Counted from the stretch's first letter, positions 25,209-38,061 are shown. The stretch is 64,000 nt of DNA from Flaccisagitta enflata (GCA_965153355.1 OZ231126.1:66588001-66652000); one strand, 5' to 3'. Notes: generated by a model not told the origin, from the sequence alone. Program-made: numbers and translations.

Positions 25209-25560
25209 ATTCTTCTTCTTCTTCTTCTTCTTCTTCTTCTTCTTCTTCTTCTTCTTCTTCTTCTTCTTCTTCTTCTTCTTCTTCTTCTTCTTCTTCTTCT
25301 TCTTCCATCATCATCTTCTTCTTCCATCATCATCTTCTTCTTCCTCTCCTTCTCCATCTTCTTCTTCTTCATCCTCCTCATCTTCTTCTTCTTCTTCTTC
25401 TTCTTCTTCTTCTTCTTCTTCTTCTTCTTCTTCTTCTTCTTCTTCTTCTTCTCCTTCTATTCCATTTCCATCTTCTTCTTCTTCTTCTTCTTCTTCTTCT
25501 TCTTCTTCTTCTTCTTCTTCTTCTTCTTCTTCTTCTTCTTCTTCTTCTTCTTCCTGTTCC
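25209..25560 (+). repeat. (TTC)n microsatellite
   Basis: About 350 bp of TTC with CATCATC and CCATTTCC interruptions. Confidence 0.96.
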
Positions 25561-25672
25561 TCTTCTTCTTCTTTTTCTGCAACTTCATGTTCTTCTCAAT
25601 CCGTCAAAACTGAAAAAGACGGTTCTTTTGTTCGAGAATTATTTTAGTCCATGAGGAGGTTTAAAGATCCCT

Positions 25673-25829
25673 TTTTTAGTTGCGGACACGCAACTCTATA
25701 AGAGGCTTTGTCCGTCCGTCCCTCCGTCGGTCCGTCGGTCCGTCACGCCCGAGTTGAAAAGTGGGAAAACTCGCATTTCCGCCCCTGCCCACCCGTCCGC
25801 AACTGATAGCCGTGTATCCGGCCTTGTTT
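25673..25829 (-). mobile_element. Hairpin-family copy with compensated stem
   Basis: The terminal stem reads AGTTGCGGACACGCAACT: relative to the consensus, GTCGCG has become GTTGCG and its partner CGCGAC has become CGCAAC, preserving pairing. Short CCGT core and CGGCCTTGTTT end. Confidence 0.8.
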
Positions 25830-26225
25830 AAAACGTCACGCCTAAAGACGGTGGGCTAGGGTTAGAACATGGTTAACATGGTTATAACATGGTTAGAACA
25901 TAGTGTCAATGAGTCAAAGAACAAATGCTGTCACCTCAATTGACGTCTGAAGGTGCATCTCAAGTCTCAGTATGACGCTGCCTCTCAGTCATGATTATTT
26001 CACTTGCTTTGAATCAAAGACATCCGGCAAATTTTGTGATTTTTTGTTTCCTTGCACGATATTTATCTTTACTTTCTTTCTTTTCCTTCCTCTCACTTTC
26101 CTTCTTTCTCTCTTTCCTTCTTTCTCACTTTCCTTCTTTCTCTCTTTCCTTCTTTCTCTCTTGCCTTCTTTCACACTTTCTTATGTTTCTGTCTGTCGCT
26201 CTACATGTGGCCCTGTGTTTCTGCT

Positions 26226-26347
<122 letters not shown>

Positions 26348-26660
26348 CCATTTCCTTGCTCCTTCTCCTCCTTCGACGCGTCGTCTCGTGTGACAGAAAA
26401 ACAAATTGCTAGAAATGAACAGGTGCTTTCAGGTTTTGACGGCAGATGTCAGCAGATGCTTTGGGTTTTTGACACCAGATGTCACCTTCGCTTCACATTT
26501 TCTGTCAAGCCTGTCGAAAGCCATCTACCGCGAAAAAGAGACCGAGAAACAAAACAGAAATACAAAATTAAGGGAGGAGGAAAAAAAAGTTACCTCACCA
26601 AAAAAAAAAAAAAAAAAAAAGGAGAAAAAAAGTGGGTGGCTGAAGGCAGTCTTTGAAGAA

Positions 26661-26844
26661 AACAAGGCCGGATTACGGCTACCGGGTCGCGTGCGGTTGG
26701 GCGGGCGGTGTTAAAAAGGGTTTTCAGCGATTGGGCAGGAACGTGGCGCAAAACACTTAAGTTAACGTCGAAAAAAATTAAAAGCGGTTTAAACAAACAG
26801 ACAAACATGGCGGGTCCATAGAATCTTGTGTACACAACTAAAAA
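26661..26844 (+). mobile_element. Hairpin-family copy, eroded
   Basis: Head AACAAGGCCGGATTACGGCT is good; the core is largely lost and the 3' end reads TTGTGTACACAACTAAAAA, a changed but still self-complementary stem (TTGTGTACACAA). Confidence 0.7.
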
Positions 26845-26869
26845 AGACAAGAAGAATATAAGTATGATT

Positions 26870-26873
<4 letters not shown>

Positions 26874-26938
<65 letters not shown>
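26874..26938 (+). repeat. (GA)n microsatellite
   Basis: Pure GA run. Confidence 0.95.
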
Positions 26939-26940
<2 letters not shown>

Positions 26941-27079
26941 CGGGGAAAGAGCTATAAAAAAAAAAGACAAAAGGTAAAAAACATTTCCAAGCTGAATCAA
27001 ACAGAGTGCATAATGCAACTCGAATTCGATTTTTTATTCTCCCCTTCCTCATTCATATAAGTTGATAACAAATCAAAAT

Positions 27080-28620
27080 TGGAGATATTCCGTGGCGTTC
27101 CTTTATAACGTATTAAACCGCCAAAAATCGTTTCAAAAATGCAAAAAAGTGGATTATTGTAACAAAAATTATGAATTTTTGTCACAAAATTGCTTGAAAA
27201 AGCCGTTTTGAAACGGGCGTTCTTATGCAGTTTTAAAACGATCTTATATTGTCGTTTCAAAACCCCAAGTATGCGCAACTTTTGAAACGAATTTTGAGGC
27301 ATAGTTGCTGTTTCAAAACTTTGCAATTCTAAGGTTTTAAAACCATGAGAATTTCGCGTTTCAAAACACTTGAAAACAGCGCTAAAGTTACAGCCAGCGA
27401 GGGAAAAAATCTTTATATCTTTGTAATCTTATCACCTTTTTTACCGTTTTGAAAACGCAAAAAATTGAAGTATTGAAACTAAGAAAAAATGCATTTAAAA
27501 ATTGAAACATGGTTATATGCTAGGTGGAAAATTTTCCCTAACTTTACCCAAACTGAAAAAAATGGAAGAAGGACCCGTTAGCCCTCACTGACTGGCTAAT
27601 ACGCGCGCCACTCTTGGTTTTCCATGAAACTGAATCTGAAACACATCCTTTTGGCCAGCGTCCCCAAAGGGGTTGAAGACCTATGCTTTCCTACATATGG
27701 GGAATTTTCTCCTCCCCCTTCTTCTTCTCCTTCGTATCCCCCTTTCCCCCAACCTCAAGGCCCATATCCCAGCCTTGAGGCTTTTATCCTAGCCTCGAGG
27801 CCCAAATCCCAGATGTGAGGCCCAAATTCTAGCACCTCAAGGCCCAAATTCCCAGCCTCAAGGCCCAAATTCGCCTCAGGTATTCCAGACTGTGGTTCAG
27901 ACCCTGCAGCCTTGTCTTGAATATAGACCTCGAGGGGCCAGATATGGGCCTGGCTACAGGGAAGAGAGGGTGCGGAGAAGGAGGCGGTTGAGGAGGAGGA
28001 AAATTTCTATATACTAAACGTCTATTGTTGTTGAATTTTGACTCCATGTCACTTGTAAATTTTATGTAAATTTGTGTAATTTGTGTAATGTTTTACTAAT
28101 TTGTGTGTCACACTTGTATTTTATGTAAGAATTTTATGTAATTTGTGTCACTGTATTTATGTAAATGTGTATTTTATGTAAATTTGCTAATGTTGAATGT
28201 TTTACTACTTTGAAGGACGCTACAAAAAGCTTATTTTTTACAGTTTTGAAACTGCAAAAAATTGAATTTATGAAACGTTATTACAAGCAACTTTTTTCCA
28301 GTTTCAAAAATGCAAAAAAATTGCTTACGGGAACGGCGATTTCAAATTTCACAATTTTACTGCCACTGCCACTGCCACTGTTTGAAAAAGCTCATTTCTT
28401 CAGTTGAAAAAAAAAACTGGCTAGAAGTGAAAAAGAAATGTTATTTTTGTCATGTTTTCAAAACCCCTTTTTATGCAGTTTTGATACTCCCAAAAAACGC
28501 GGTTTCAAAACGGCAACTATGCCTGCGTTTTGAAACTCCAGATTACAACCACAAAAGGACGTTGTTGTATGCATAAATGGTTTTTTGGACGTTTTGAAAC
28601 TGCTGCATACTAGGAGTTTT
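27080..28620. repeat. Region rich in GTTTTGAAAC/GTTTCAAAAC words
   Basis: The 10-mer and its complement occur many times, irregularly spaced, at 27110-27480 and 28200-28620 (CGTTTTGAAACTGC, GTTTCAAAACGGCAA). Between them are a minisatellite relic and ATTTATGTAAATTTGTGT-like repeats at 28050-28200. No gene seen. Confidence 0.6.
27648..27970 (+). repeat. Diverged relative of the GGGCAGCGGCCCC family with AGGCCCAAATCCCAGCC units
   Basis: TTTTGGCCAGCGTCCCCAAA resembles the family head and is followed by about seven units of AGGCCCAAATCCCAGCCTCA, one part inverted (GCCTCGAGGGGCCAGATATG). Confidence 0.55.
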
Positions 28621-28887
28621 GATACGTCGTTCCCCTATTTGGGACGATAATGCCATAATAACGCCGACGGAATAACTGCAAAATTGACGGCAGATGAAAA
28701 CTGACGAGAGTATGAAAAAAAAACATTCCAACGAAAAATATCATCCCAATAATGCAATATCTCACGGACTAGACTCCACTCGGTCAAAATTAAAATATGT
28801 CAGGAGTATTTGAGTGGTCAGTCTGTGCAGCAGTACCAGTTGACAATGTATGGCTGGCTTTTGAAATTACGAAGTAAAAAAAAGTAA

Positions 28888-28970
28888 ACTGAAACGGATG
28901 GACGGACGGACGGACCGACTAACGTATGGACAAAACGCGGTTCAGAGTCGCGTAGCACACGACCTAAAAA
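28888..28970 (+). mobile_element. Hairpin-family 3' fragment
   Basis: GGACGGACGGACC core followed by GAGTCGCGTAGCACACGACC and TAAAAA; no head was found. Confidence 0.6.
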
Positions 28971-29680
28971 CGAGGCTGTCTTGAGCATGGCAAATGAAAT
29001 AACGGTTGGGACAGCAGCAGCCCAAGTGAGGCAGTGATTAGGAATACATATTTGGAAAATATATATTTGGAATCCTCGAGGAAATTGAGGAGGAGTATAC
29101 GGACAGACCAACCCACAGACCCACCCACAGGCCCTCCCACAGACCAACCCACAGGCCCACCTACAGACCAACCCACAGGCCCACCCACAGACCAACCCAC
29201 AGACCACACAGTCCATCAAACGCATTCGAAAATGCCTCCCCGCGTTGAGGACAGTGCCGTGATCGCGTGAGTGCACGAAAGATAACTATTTCATTTGCAC
29301 CGCTGCCCACACCCCCCCCCCCACACACACCGCTGCTCACACAAGTTATCAAAGATGAAAATTTTTGTTTCCATCTTTATCTCAAAACCAAAAACTGTCA
29401 TTTCCTTATGTAGCTCAGTCCATCGAATTCACTGGTTTCTAATTTGTCCTATTTGTCCTTTCTATCAGTTTTCTTTTGTCTGTTTCTGTCTGTCTGTTTC
29501 TGTCTGTCTACTTTCAGCAATTGACCTCATTTTTTACATCCGCCTGCATTCTTGGCAGGGATGTGAAAGCGTTAAATCCATTAGCACGCCGCTTCCAACA
29601 CTTCCGTACTCGCTAACAATTACCAGTAGATAGTCAAGCCATCAATTTGGAAGTGGTCAACCTTGGTGCTGCTAATGATG

Positions 29681-29728
<48 letters not shown>

Positions 29729-30276
29729 TTTTTAGTCGCGTGCTATGCGACTCTATACCCCGCTATGTCGGTCGGTCGGTCGGTTGGTCGGTCGGTCGGT
29801 CGATCTGTCGGTCAGTCGGTCGGTCCCCTTTTTTGGGCAGCGGCCCCAAAAGGGACAAAGACCTGTAGAACACAGGGGACTTTCCTTTGTTCGTTCGTCC
29901 GTTCATTCGTTCGTCCGTCCGTTTGTCCCCCCCAGGCCCTCTCAGGCTTGAAATCTGCCCTCTCAGACCTAAAATCTGCCTTCTCAGGCCTAAAATCCGC
30001 CCTTTCCGGCCTTGAATCTGCCCTCTCAGGCCTGAAATTTGGCCTTTCAGGCCTGAAACCTGTCCTCCCAGGCCTTGAATCTACCCTCTCAGGCCTGAAA
30101 TCTGCCCCCTCAGATTCAAGGCCTGAGAGGGCAGATTTCAGGCCTGAGAGGGCATATTTTAGGTCTGAGAGGACAGATTTCAGGCCTGAGAGGGTCTTGG
30201 GGTCGGTCGGTCGGTTGGTAACGCATTCGTTCGACGATCCACACGTCGCACCGTATTGGCCTACTTGGCCTTGTTT
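29729..30276 (-). mobile_element. Hairpin-family element with AGGCCTGAAATCTGCC minisatellite core
   Basis: It starts with the hairpin GTCGCGTGCTATGCGAC and a CGGT core, then GGGCAGCGGCCCCAAAAGG and about ten 21-bp units (AGGCCTGAAATCTGCCCTCTC), first direct and then inverted. It ends in the subfamily D tail (…GGCCTACTTGGCCTTGTTTT). This links the 21-bp minisatellite to the hairpin family. Confidence 0.72.
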
Positions 30277-30313
30277 TAAAAGAGTTTTCCTTAGACTAGA
30301 TACATCTAAATCT

Positions 30314-30457
<144 letters not shown>

Positions 30458-30884
30458 ATCTCTTTTATTCATTTTTTCAATGGTTGGTTTCGGTTATTGT
30501 CAAAAGAATCGATTGTCATCTTCTGTCAGATTGATGAATGGAAGTCAAAGACAATATCTTCTCTCCCCCGAAATCATTTTTACGGGCGCCAAAGCACGTC
30601 TTTAAGAATCTGCGTCCATCTATCGGTTGGTTGGTTGGTCGGCTAGGCATTTGTTCAACAATCCTCAACCTACTTGATATGTTTTTTGTCGCATGCAAGC
30701 CAACTGTTTAACCCAATTTTTTGTCTGTCTGCCTATTGGTCGATCATATTATTCATATGTATTTGTACAAATTTGTAAAAAAACATTTCCTGAGTATTAA
30801 AAGTGTAAAGACATAAGACGGCTTCCCTCCGAAAGCAACATTTGTGTTTCAAAGAAGGTAAGAATGAAAAAAAAGTATAAATGA

Positions 30885-31210
30885 AAATGCAAAAATAAGT
30901 GATTAAAAGTGATTGAGATGGCTTAGCCATAATATTCAAAAGAAAAATTTGCATTTATTTAGCAAAAGGACCATGTTTAGACAATGTTAGCAAAACAATT
31001 GTTTTGAAAAATTGTGCTTATTTTATTTTTGGTCACTGATAGGGGGCTGGTCGAAATTCTAAATTTGCATAGGAAATGAAAAAATGAAAAAACAAAAAAC
31101 ATAGTTCTCTTCCCAAATCAATTACAGAGAGAACTATGTTTTTCAAAATGCTAAATTTCCCTGTGTTTGGCTTCCTTAGAATTTCGACCTCAGAAAATGA
31201 AAAAAAAGTG
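30885..31210 (+). mobile_element. Palindrome-centred repeat, copy 1
   Basis: AAGTGATTAAAAGTGATTGA, then GGTCGAAATT, then a hairpin of AACATAGTTCTCT / AGAGAACTATGTT around 31100-31142, then AGAATTTCGACCTCAG. The same blocks occur in inverted orientation at 37366-37665. Confidence 0.75.
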
Positions 31211-31941
31211 TAAGCAGAAATTCACAAAAAAACATCATTTTCATGCTTGTTTTCATGTTCATCGCATAGTTCAAACTGCATTTTAGGTCAGAATACAATG
31301 AAAATATATGCACCAGGTGTCTTTAGAGACAATTTGTCTAAAAAAACCATTCCAGCTTCATTTCTGTCCTCATAATGATGCAAAAAGTATGGTGAAACAC
31401 TTCATTTTTCTTCATAAATTTTCTGTCATAATTAGAATCGGTAAAAAAAGTGCTAAAAATATTTAGCATAAAAGAAAGTGTTAAAAAGATGTTTATAAAT
31501 ATCAAAGGTCAAAGAACCGCTAAAATATTTGAAAGTGCTAGGAAAACTTATGTAAATGATTCATTCTTTCAAGAAAAAAAAATCAAATTCGCAACAGACA
31601 CGCATCTTGGTTCAGCTGACCTTGTTTTCTTTCCTTTCTCTTTTACCATCATTGATGCTGCAATGGAGAATCGGAAATTCGACATTTTCTTTTTTCTTTC
31701 TGTTTTTTACTTTTTTTGCTTTCTTCCAGAGGACTGTTGACTAGATGTGTATCATGGAACATGATGTATGCAGAAAATCAAAGACAAAGCTTTGCTATCA
31801 ATTTACGTTTTTTCACAACTACAGACTACAGTTTTAATAGAAATTTGTTTTCATATCTTTCTTTTTTTTATTCGTTGCTGATTTATCTTTTTTTTTCTCC
31901 TTTATCCTCTTCTTTGACTTCCTCTTTTCATCATTGTTTTG

Positions 31942-31942
<1 letters not shown>

Positions 31943-32022
<80 letters not shown>

Positions 32023-32038
32023 AGTGTTGTTGTTGTTG
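31943..32038 (+). repeat. (GTT)n microsatellite
   Basis: GTT run with one GTG interruption, followed directly by the 60-bp tandem repeat. Confidence 0.95.
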
Positions 32039-32039
32039 C

Positions 32040-32275
32040 AATCTGAATCAAGCACTCCCTCTTCACCCCCCCCTCAGTCTGCAATGTGAAAGCCACATCA
32101 AGCACTCCCTCTTCACCCCCTCCTCAGTCTGCAATGTGAAAGCCACATCAAGCTGTCCCTCTTCACCCCCCCCCTCAGTCTACAATGTGAAAGTGACATC
32201 AATCACTCCCTCTTCACCCCTTCCTCAGTCTACAATGTGAAGGCCACATCAAGCACTCCCTCTTCCCCTCCCCCT
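32040..32275 (+). repeat. 60-bp tandem repeat, about four copies
   Basis: CAAGCACTCCCTCTTCACCC…CCTCAGTCTGCAATGTGAAA…GCCACAT recurs with a 60-62-bp period and few differences. Confidence 0.85.
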
Positions 32276-32476
32276 CCATATCATCCCCTTTAGTCTACAA
32301 TCCCCCTTTCTTCTTCTCTCTCCTGCTCTTCATCCTTTGTTTGATTTCATGGACGTCGGCTTCTATTCCGTTTATCCTCTCTCTCACGCCATCGTGTCTT
32401 CAAATTCGAGCTTCAGTGTGACAATGACTTCGATGATGAAGATCATCTCATTCATCTCATCCTTTCTGCGTTTCTT

Positions 32477-32628
32477 TGTACTTGAGGACACGCAACTCTA
32501 TAAGAGCCTTTGACCGTCGGTCCGTCGGTCTGTCCGTCTTTGAGCATGAGTTGAAAAGTGTAAAAACGCACATTTTCGCCCCTACCCACCCGACTGCCAC
32601 TGGTAGTGGCCGTGTGTCCGGCCTTGTT
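32477..32628 (-). mobile_element. Hairpin-family copy
   Basis: Eroded hairpin (GAGGACACGCAACTC), CGGTCCGTCGGT core, CCCCTACCCACCCGACTG block, and GTGTCCGGCCTTGTTC end. Confidence 0.72.
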
Positions 32629-32819
32629 CTCTGCTTTTTTGTTCGTTTCCGTCAATTTAAACCTCTTGTAAACTGAAAAAAAAACCCTCGATCAAAATGA
32701 TGACGATGATCTCCAATTTTTTTATTGTCAACTTTTTTAAAACCATTGACACCAACATTGTGTCATTATTTTTTTTCAATTGGCTCAACTCTCTTTTGCT
32801 TGAACATTGGGCAAGGACA

Positions 32820-32821
<2 letters not shown>

Positions 32822-32899
<78 letters not shown>
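32822..32899 (+). repeat. (GAT)n microsatellite
   Basis: About 26 GAT units. Confidence 0.96.
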
Positions 32900-32979
32900 G
32901 TCGAGAGGAAGTAGATGGTTAACCCACATGATTACGAAGGCGTGTTGTATTCCATGTAACAATTTACAAACATGATATC

Positions 32980-33515
32980 AAAACTACACCCACTCACTAC
33001 TCTTGCGATCCGGCCTCTCCTTTTGGTTTTGACTTCCTTATTCTAAATACACCTGCACGCCAAATTTAGCATAACTGTCTCAAAGAAACGACAATTCTTC
33101 CCTCTTCTTGCTTCTTGCCTCACAATCTCAAAATAAACCATTCCTGCTTTACCTGTTATGCTTACTGCTCCCCCTCTTTTTATCCCATGTAATCCAAAAT
33201 TAACACGCAATTACAAACCCTGTTTTTCAAATTATCATTTCATTTCCTAAGCCTCATCATTGTCCTCGCCAATCCATTTTTTGTCTTTCAAACTGCACTT
33301 CCTACTCTACATCTTTGTTATCCATTCCCTCTTCCTCTTCACCGTCCTATACCCCACTCAAACACTCTCGCTTCACTGAGGTCCTTCTTTACCTCACCCC
33401 CTTCATTTCCAAACGACCAAACCACCTTCACTTTTGCCTTGTAGTGTAAACACCGTAAGTCTTCTTTCCCCCTGCACCCCTCTTTCCCATTCTTGTCATC
33501 CTTTACACCTTTGTA
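32980..33515. other. Unique C/T-rich sequence, nothing recognised
   Basis: Non-repetitive sequence with CTTCCC-type words and no ORF of coding character, leading into the TTC tract. Confidence 0.4.
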
Positions 33516-34071
33516 TTCTTCTTCTTCTTCTTCTTCTTCTTCTTCTTCTTCTTCTTCTTCTTCTTCTTCTTCTTCTTCTTCTTCTTCTTCTTCTTCTTCT
33601 TCTCCTTCTTCTGCTTCTTTTTCTTCTTACACTTCTTCTCCTTCTTCTTCTTCTTCTTCTTCTTCTTCTTCTTCTTCTTCTTCTTCTTCTTCTTCTTCTT
33701 CTTCTTCTGATTCCTCTTCTTCTTCTTCTTCTTCTTCTCCATCTCCATCTTCTTCTTCTTCTTCTTCTTCTTCTTCTTCTTCTTCTTCTTCTTCTTCATC
33801 TTCTTCTCCATCTCCATCTTCTTCTTCTTCTTCTTCTTCTTCTTCTTCTTCTTCTTCTTCTTCTTCTTCTTCTTCTTCTTCTTCTTCTCTTTCTTCTTCT
33901 TCTTCTTCTTCACTTTCTTCTTCTTCTTCTTCTTCTTCTTCTCTTTCTTTTTCTTCTTCTGATTCCTCTTCTTCTTCTTCTTCTCCATCTCCATCTTCTT
34001 CTTCTTCTTCTTCTTCTTCTTCTTCTTCTTCTTCTTCTCCATCTCCATCTTCTTCTTCTTCTTCTTCTTCT

Positions 34072-34103
<32 letters not shown>

Positions 34104-34295
34104 ACTTTCTTCTTCTTCTTCTTCTTCTTCTTCTTCTCTTTCTTCTTCTTCTTCTCTTTCTTCCTCTTCTTCTTCTTCTTCTCTTTCTTCTTCTTCTTCT
34201 TCTTCTTCTTCTTCTTCTTCTTCTTCTTCTTCTTCTTCTTCTTCTTCTTCTTCTTCTTCTTCTTCTTCTACTTCTTCTTTTTCTTGCTCTTCCTC
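33516..34295 (+). repeat. (TTC)n tract, about 780 bp
   Basis: The largest microsatellite in the window; interruptions such as CCATCTCCATC and GATTCC recur, indicating internal duplication of segments. Confidence 0.97.
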
Positions 34296-34744
34296 TTCTC
34301 CCGTCGGCGCCGGCAACCTTTCCAAAAAGATTCCCAGGGCAATCAATCTTTTGAAAAGCGAAAAAGCGGATGGTGGATGGCACCTGATGGCACCGGATGG
34401 CACCGCCGTGTTGCTCTGTATTGCTCTGTATGGCACCGCGCGAGTGGCACCGGGACCACTCGTCCGACGGCCAACGTCAAAAACCAACACCTACAAAACA
34501 CCTTTCAAAAAAGAAAAAAAAAGAGCAGGAACAAAAAAGAAAAAAAAGAATTAGAGGAAAAGGTACAAAGAGGTTATTGATGATGCTTAAACCAGACATA
34601 GATACATCCAACCTCTACACCCCCTTTTCATAATCCCCTCTTCCCCAGTTCCCCCCCCCCCTTTTTTTTTGCGTCAATTTCCATCTCTGCCTTCAGGTGT
34701 CACAAGCCGGCTCTCGGTTCTTGGCCCTTGTATGCACCAATAAT

Positions 34745-35002
<258 letters not shown>

Positions 35003-35434
35003 TAAAAATAACTGCTTCCTCTTTGGTGGATGGAATAGCTACTTGTACTTGAACAACAAAATGGAAGCGGAAGCGGCATGAAACTTTACCACTTCCACAT
35101 CTCTTGTAGAAACACGCCCCAGAAACTGCCACATTTCTTCTAAAAAAAAATGCGGGGAAAAATGTCATTTATGTCTCTCAAAAGACGGACTCTTGTCTGC
35201 CTACCGCCAAAAGCCAACGTTTGGTCTATTCACACGTACAAAAAATCCAAACTGTGATGATTATTGTCACGCGCTCGCGTTGCTTCTATAGGTCGGTTTG
35301 TCCGTCTGATGATCCGTGATCTGATCCGTCCGTCGATCACGTTTACACGTGTGTTTAAAAGTAATCGTGGGAAGATTCTGCTAACCTATACTGGTTCTCA
35401 TGATTTAGGTTGTCAGCAGTGAAAGTACAGATAT

Positions 35435-35770
<336 letters not shown>

Positions 35771-35955
35771 AAGTCACAGACACAAACAGTCAAACAAACT
35801 GTCGCCCACACACAGCTAACAGACGTAAAAAGTACGAAGAGACGTGGAAAGCATCTTTTCCGACATGGAAGGAAGATTGAAGATTTGTCAGTATCTGAAT
35901 ATGAAATTCATCATCTGGGCTGATCTCTGGTTGGCTTCTAACGCTCCTCTGTGGG

Positions 35956-36091
<136 letters not shown>

Positions 36092-36189
36092 TCGTTTGTG
36101 TGTTTGTGGTTGTGCGTGTTTTAAAATAAATGTCTCAGGGTCGTTTGTCGGTTCATTGCATTGTCCTCGTCTAGCAAACCTTAATATGT

Positions 36190-36388
36190 AACAAGGCCGG
36201 ATACACGGCTACCGAAGTCGCGTGCGGGTGGGCAGGGGCTATATTTGAGGTCACCAGACTATTTAGGCAGGAGCAGTGAGGTCAAAGAAATAAAAAAAGT
36301 AAAGTGTGACCGACCGACCAACCGACCGACGCGACCAACCGACCGACGGACAAAGCGGGTTGTAGAGTCGCGTGCACGCGACTAAAAA
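36190..36388 (+). mobile_element. Hairpin-ended HINE/pearl-like element, full reference copy
   Basis: This 199-bp copy defines the family used below. It starts AACAAGGCCGGATACACGGC, continues with a GC-rich block (GTCGCGTGCGGGTGGGCAGG) and a (CCGA/CGGA)n tetranucleotide core, and ends with the palindrome GTCGCGTGCACGCGAC followed by TAAAAA. Strand '+' here means this orientation. A unique head, an internal microsatellite and a 3' hairpin followed by CTAA are the architecture of Helentron-derived HINE elements (DINE-1 in Drosophila, pearl/CvE in bivalves). No coding capacity. Confidence 0.85.
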
Positions 36389-36881
36389 TGAAGTGTGTAC
36401 ACTTTATTTTGCGGGGGCTTTTGGGTCTTTCTCAAAAAGACAGACAGATTGCCTAACAGCCGATAAGACCTGGACAGAGTCGCGCATCGTCATCAGGAGT
36501 TTTGCTCGAAATAAACTCACGCATCGGAAAAGGTTAAAAAGGAATCGAATCCAAGTTGAATGACCAATTATTGAATCAAATGAATTCACGTGATTCACGA
36601 GATTTGACATTTGACATTTGAGATTTGAGATTTGAGACGGGTAATCGATCATGACAGCTCTCAATCCAAAATCATTAATCAGGGAACAGAGAAGTTTAAA
36701 AAAAAGGACCCAGTGCAATCGATGAGAAAATCGATGAAAGTCATCAGCTGTGGGGTGGCGGAACAAGGCCTGATATAAACAAGCCTGGTCATAACTTAAA
36801 AGAGTTATGCGAAGAGCCCTGCAGCCAAACGCAAGAAGCGCAAATCGATTGTCTTGATCTTGTAAAGTACGTCGGACGTCA

Positions 36882-37125
36882 GGACCCGGGACCTAAGTCG
36901 CGTGCATCGGCATTTTTAGGAAAAAAAAGTCGGATAGACAGACAGGCAGACAAGCAGACGGAACAATTTTTAAAATTGACCTTTCAATTAACGGCATCCA
37001 CCGAAGTGTGGCTTCTCTAATGTTCAAAATGTTAAAAACGCGAAAAATGGCTTCAAAACAAGTTTGAGACGAATGGACCGACCGACCGGCGGACCCACCG
37101 ACGGACCGATGGACCAAAAAATGGC
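36882..37125 (+). mobile_element. Hairpin-family subfamily C copy
   Basis: GACCTAAGTCGCGTGCATCG head, a GACAGACAGGCAGAC stretch, and a GACCGACCGACCGGCGG core, ending ATGGCTTATGACG. It shares its head with 15490 and 38260. Confidence 0.6.
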
Positions 37126-37365
37126 TTATGACGTGAAATCTGCCAGGGAAAAATGAAGCGCTTCACCCCACTTTTGCATCAATAATGGGATAATTATCTA
37201 TCCACAAATGTTATCATTGCTCAGGTTGTCATTGGATACACTTAATATGTACATCTGTTCCATATTTTACGCTTTAAATCGCCTTTTGATAAACAATTTT
37301 CATGGAAAATGGCAAGAAAATGAAGATTTTTAGTGAAATTCGATTGACATTTTTTTCTTTTTTTC

Positions 37366-37665
37366 TCAGGTCGAAATTATAAGAAAGCCACACCCAGAAG
37401 AATTTTGCATTTTCAAAAACATAGTTCTCTCTAAAAACGATTTGGGAAGAGAACTATGTTCTTTGTTTTTTCATTTTTTCATTTTCTATGCAAACTTATA
37501 ATTTCGACCAACCCCTTGTCAGTGACAAAAAAGAAATTTGAAGAAATTTTCAGTAAATCTTCTTCAGTAATTTATGCTAAATCTGAGTCTTTTGCCAAAC
37601 GGATGCAAAATTTGCTTTCAAATACCATGCATGTCTTATCTCAATCACTTTTAATCACTTGTTTT
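37366..37665 (-). mobile_element. Palindrome-centred repeat, copy 2 (inverted relative to 30885)
   Basis: CAGGTCGAAATTATAAGAAA, hairpin AACATAGTTCTCT…AGAGAACTATGTT, CATTTTCTATGCAAA, GTCAGTGACAAAAAA and TCAATCACTTTTAATCACTT are the reverse complement order of the copy at 30885. Confidence 0.78.
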
Positions 37666-37740
37666 TATATTTTCACTCATGTATATTTTCTATTTTGACC
37701 CGTTTTGATACCCTAAATGTTGGCTTCGTGGGCACACTGT

Positions 37741-37930
37741 CTTATAGAGTCGCGTAGCACGCGATTAAAAATGCTGTAAATCGCCCGATACCAGTCGCTA
37801 TGAACGCGTGGGCAGGGGCGGAAATGCGCCTTTGCACACATTTAATCCTGGTTGTCACAGAAGGACCGACCGGAAAGGACAGACGGACGAAAGGACACAT
37901 CCTCTTTCATTGAATCGCGACTTGTAAAAG
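37741..37930 (+). mobile_element. Two fragmentary hairpin-family pieces upstream of the protease gene
   Basis: A hairpin fragment, AGTCGCGTAGCACGCGATTA, is followed by a degenerate copy (GTGGGCAGGGGCGG…GACCGACCGG…GAATCGCGACTTG). They lie within 350 bp upstream of the signal-peptide ATG. Confidence 0.5.
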
Positions 37931-38061
37931 GTAAACGGATGGACAAACAGATAGAGTCCGTTAAAAGTTTATCAAATTGTTACGAAAGCTCGCTTAAGTA
38001 AAGACTCCGCGGTTGCGACTTAGTCATTCCGTTGAGACTAGTGAGAAATTAGGAATGCGTA

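Larger units (their letters stand above)
30480..32480. other. AT-rich unique sequence without a recognised gene
   Basis: Apart from the palindrome-centred repeat at 30885, the GTT run and the 60-bp tandem repeat, 31210-31940 is AT-rich with only short ORFs. Confidence 0.45.

Noticed and set aside
33493-34554. Long open frames (Ser-, Leu- or Glu-rich, over 300 codons) across the TTC tract
   Set aside because: Microsatellites without stop codons are open in several frames on both strands; the products are homopolymers.
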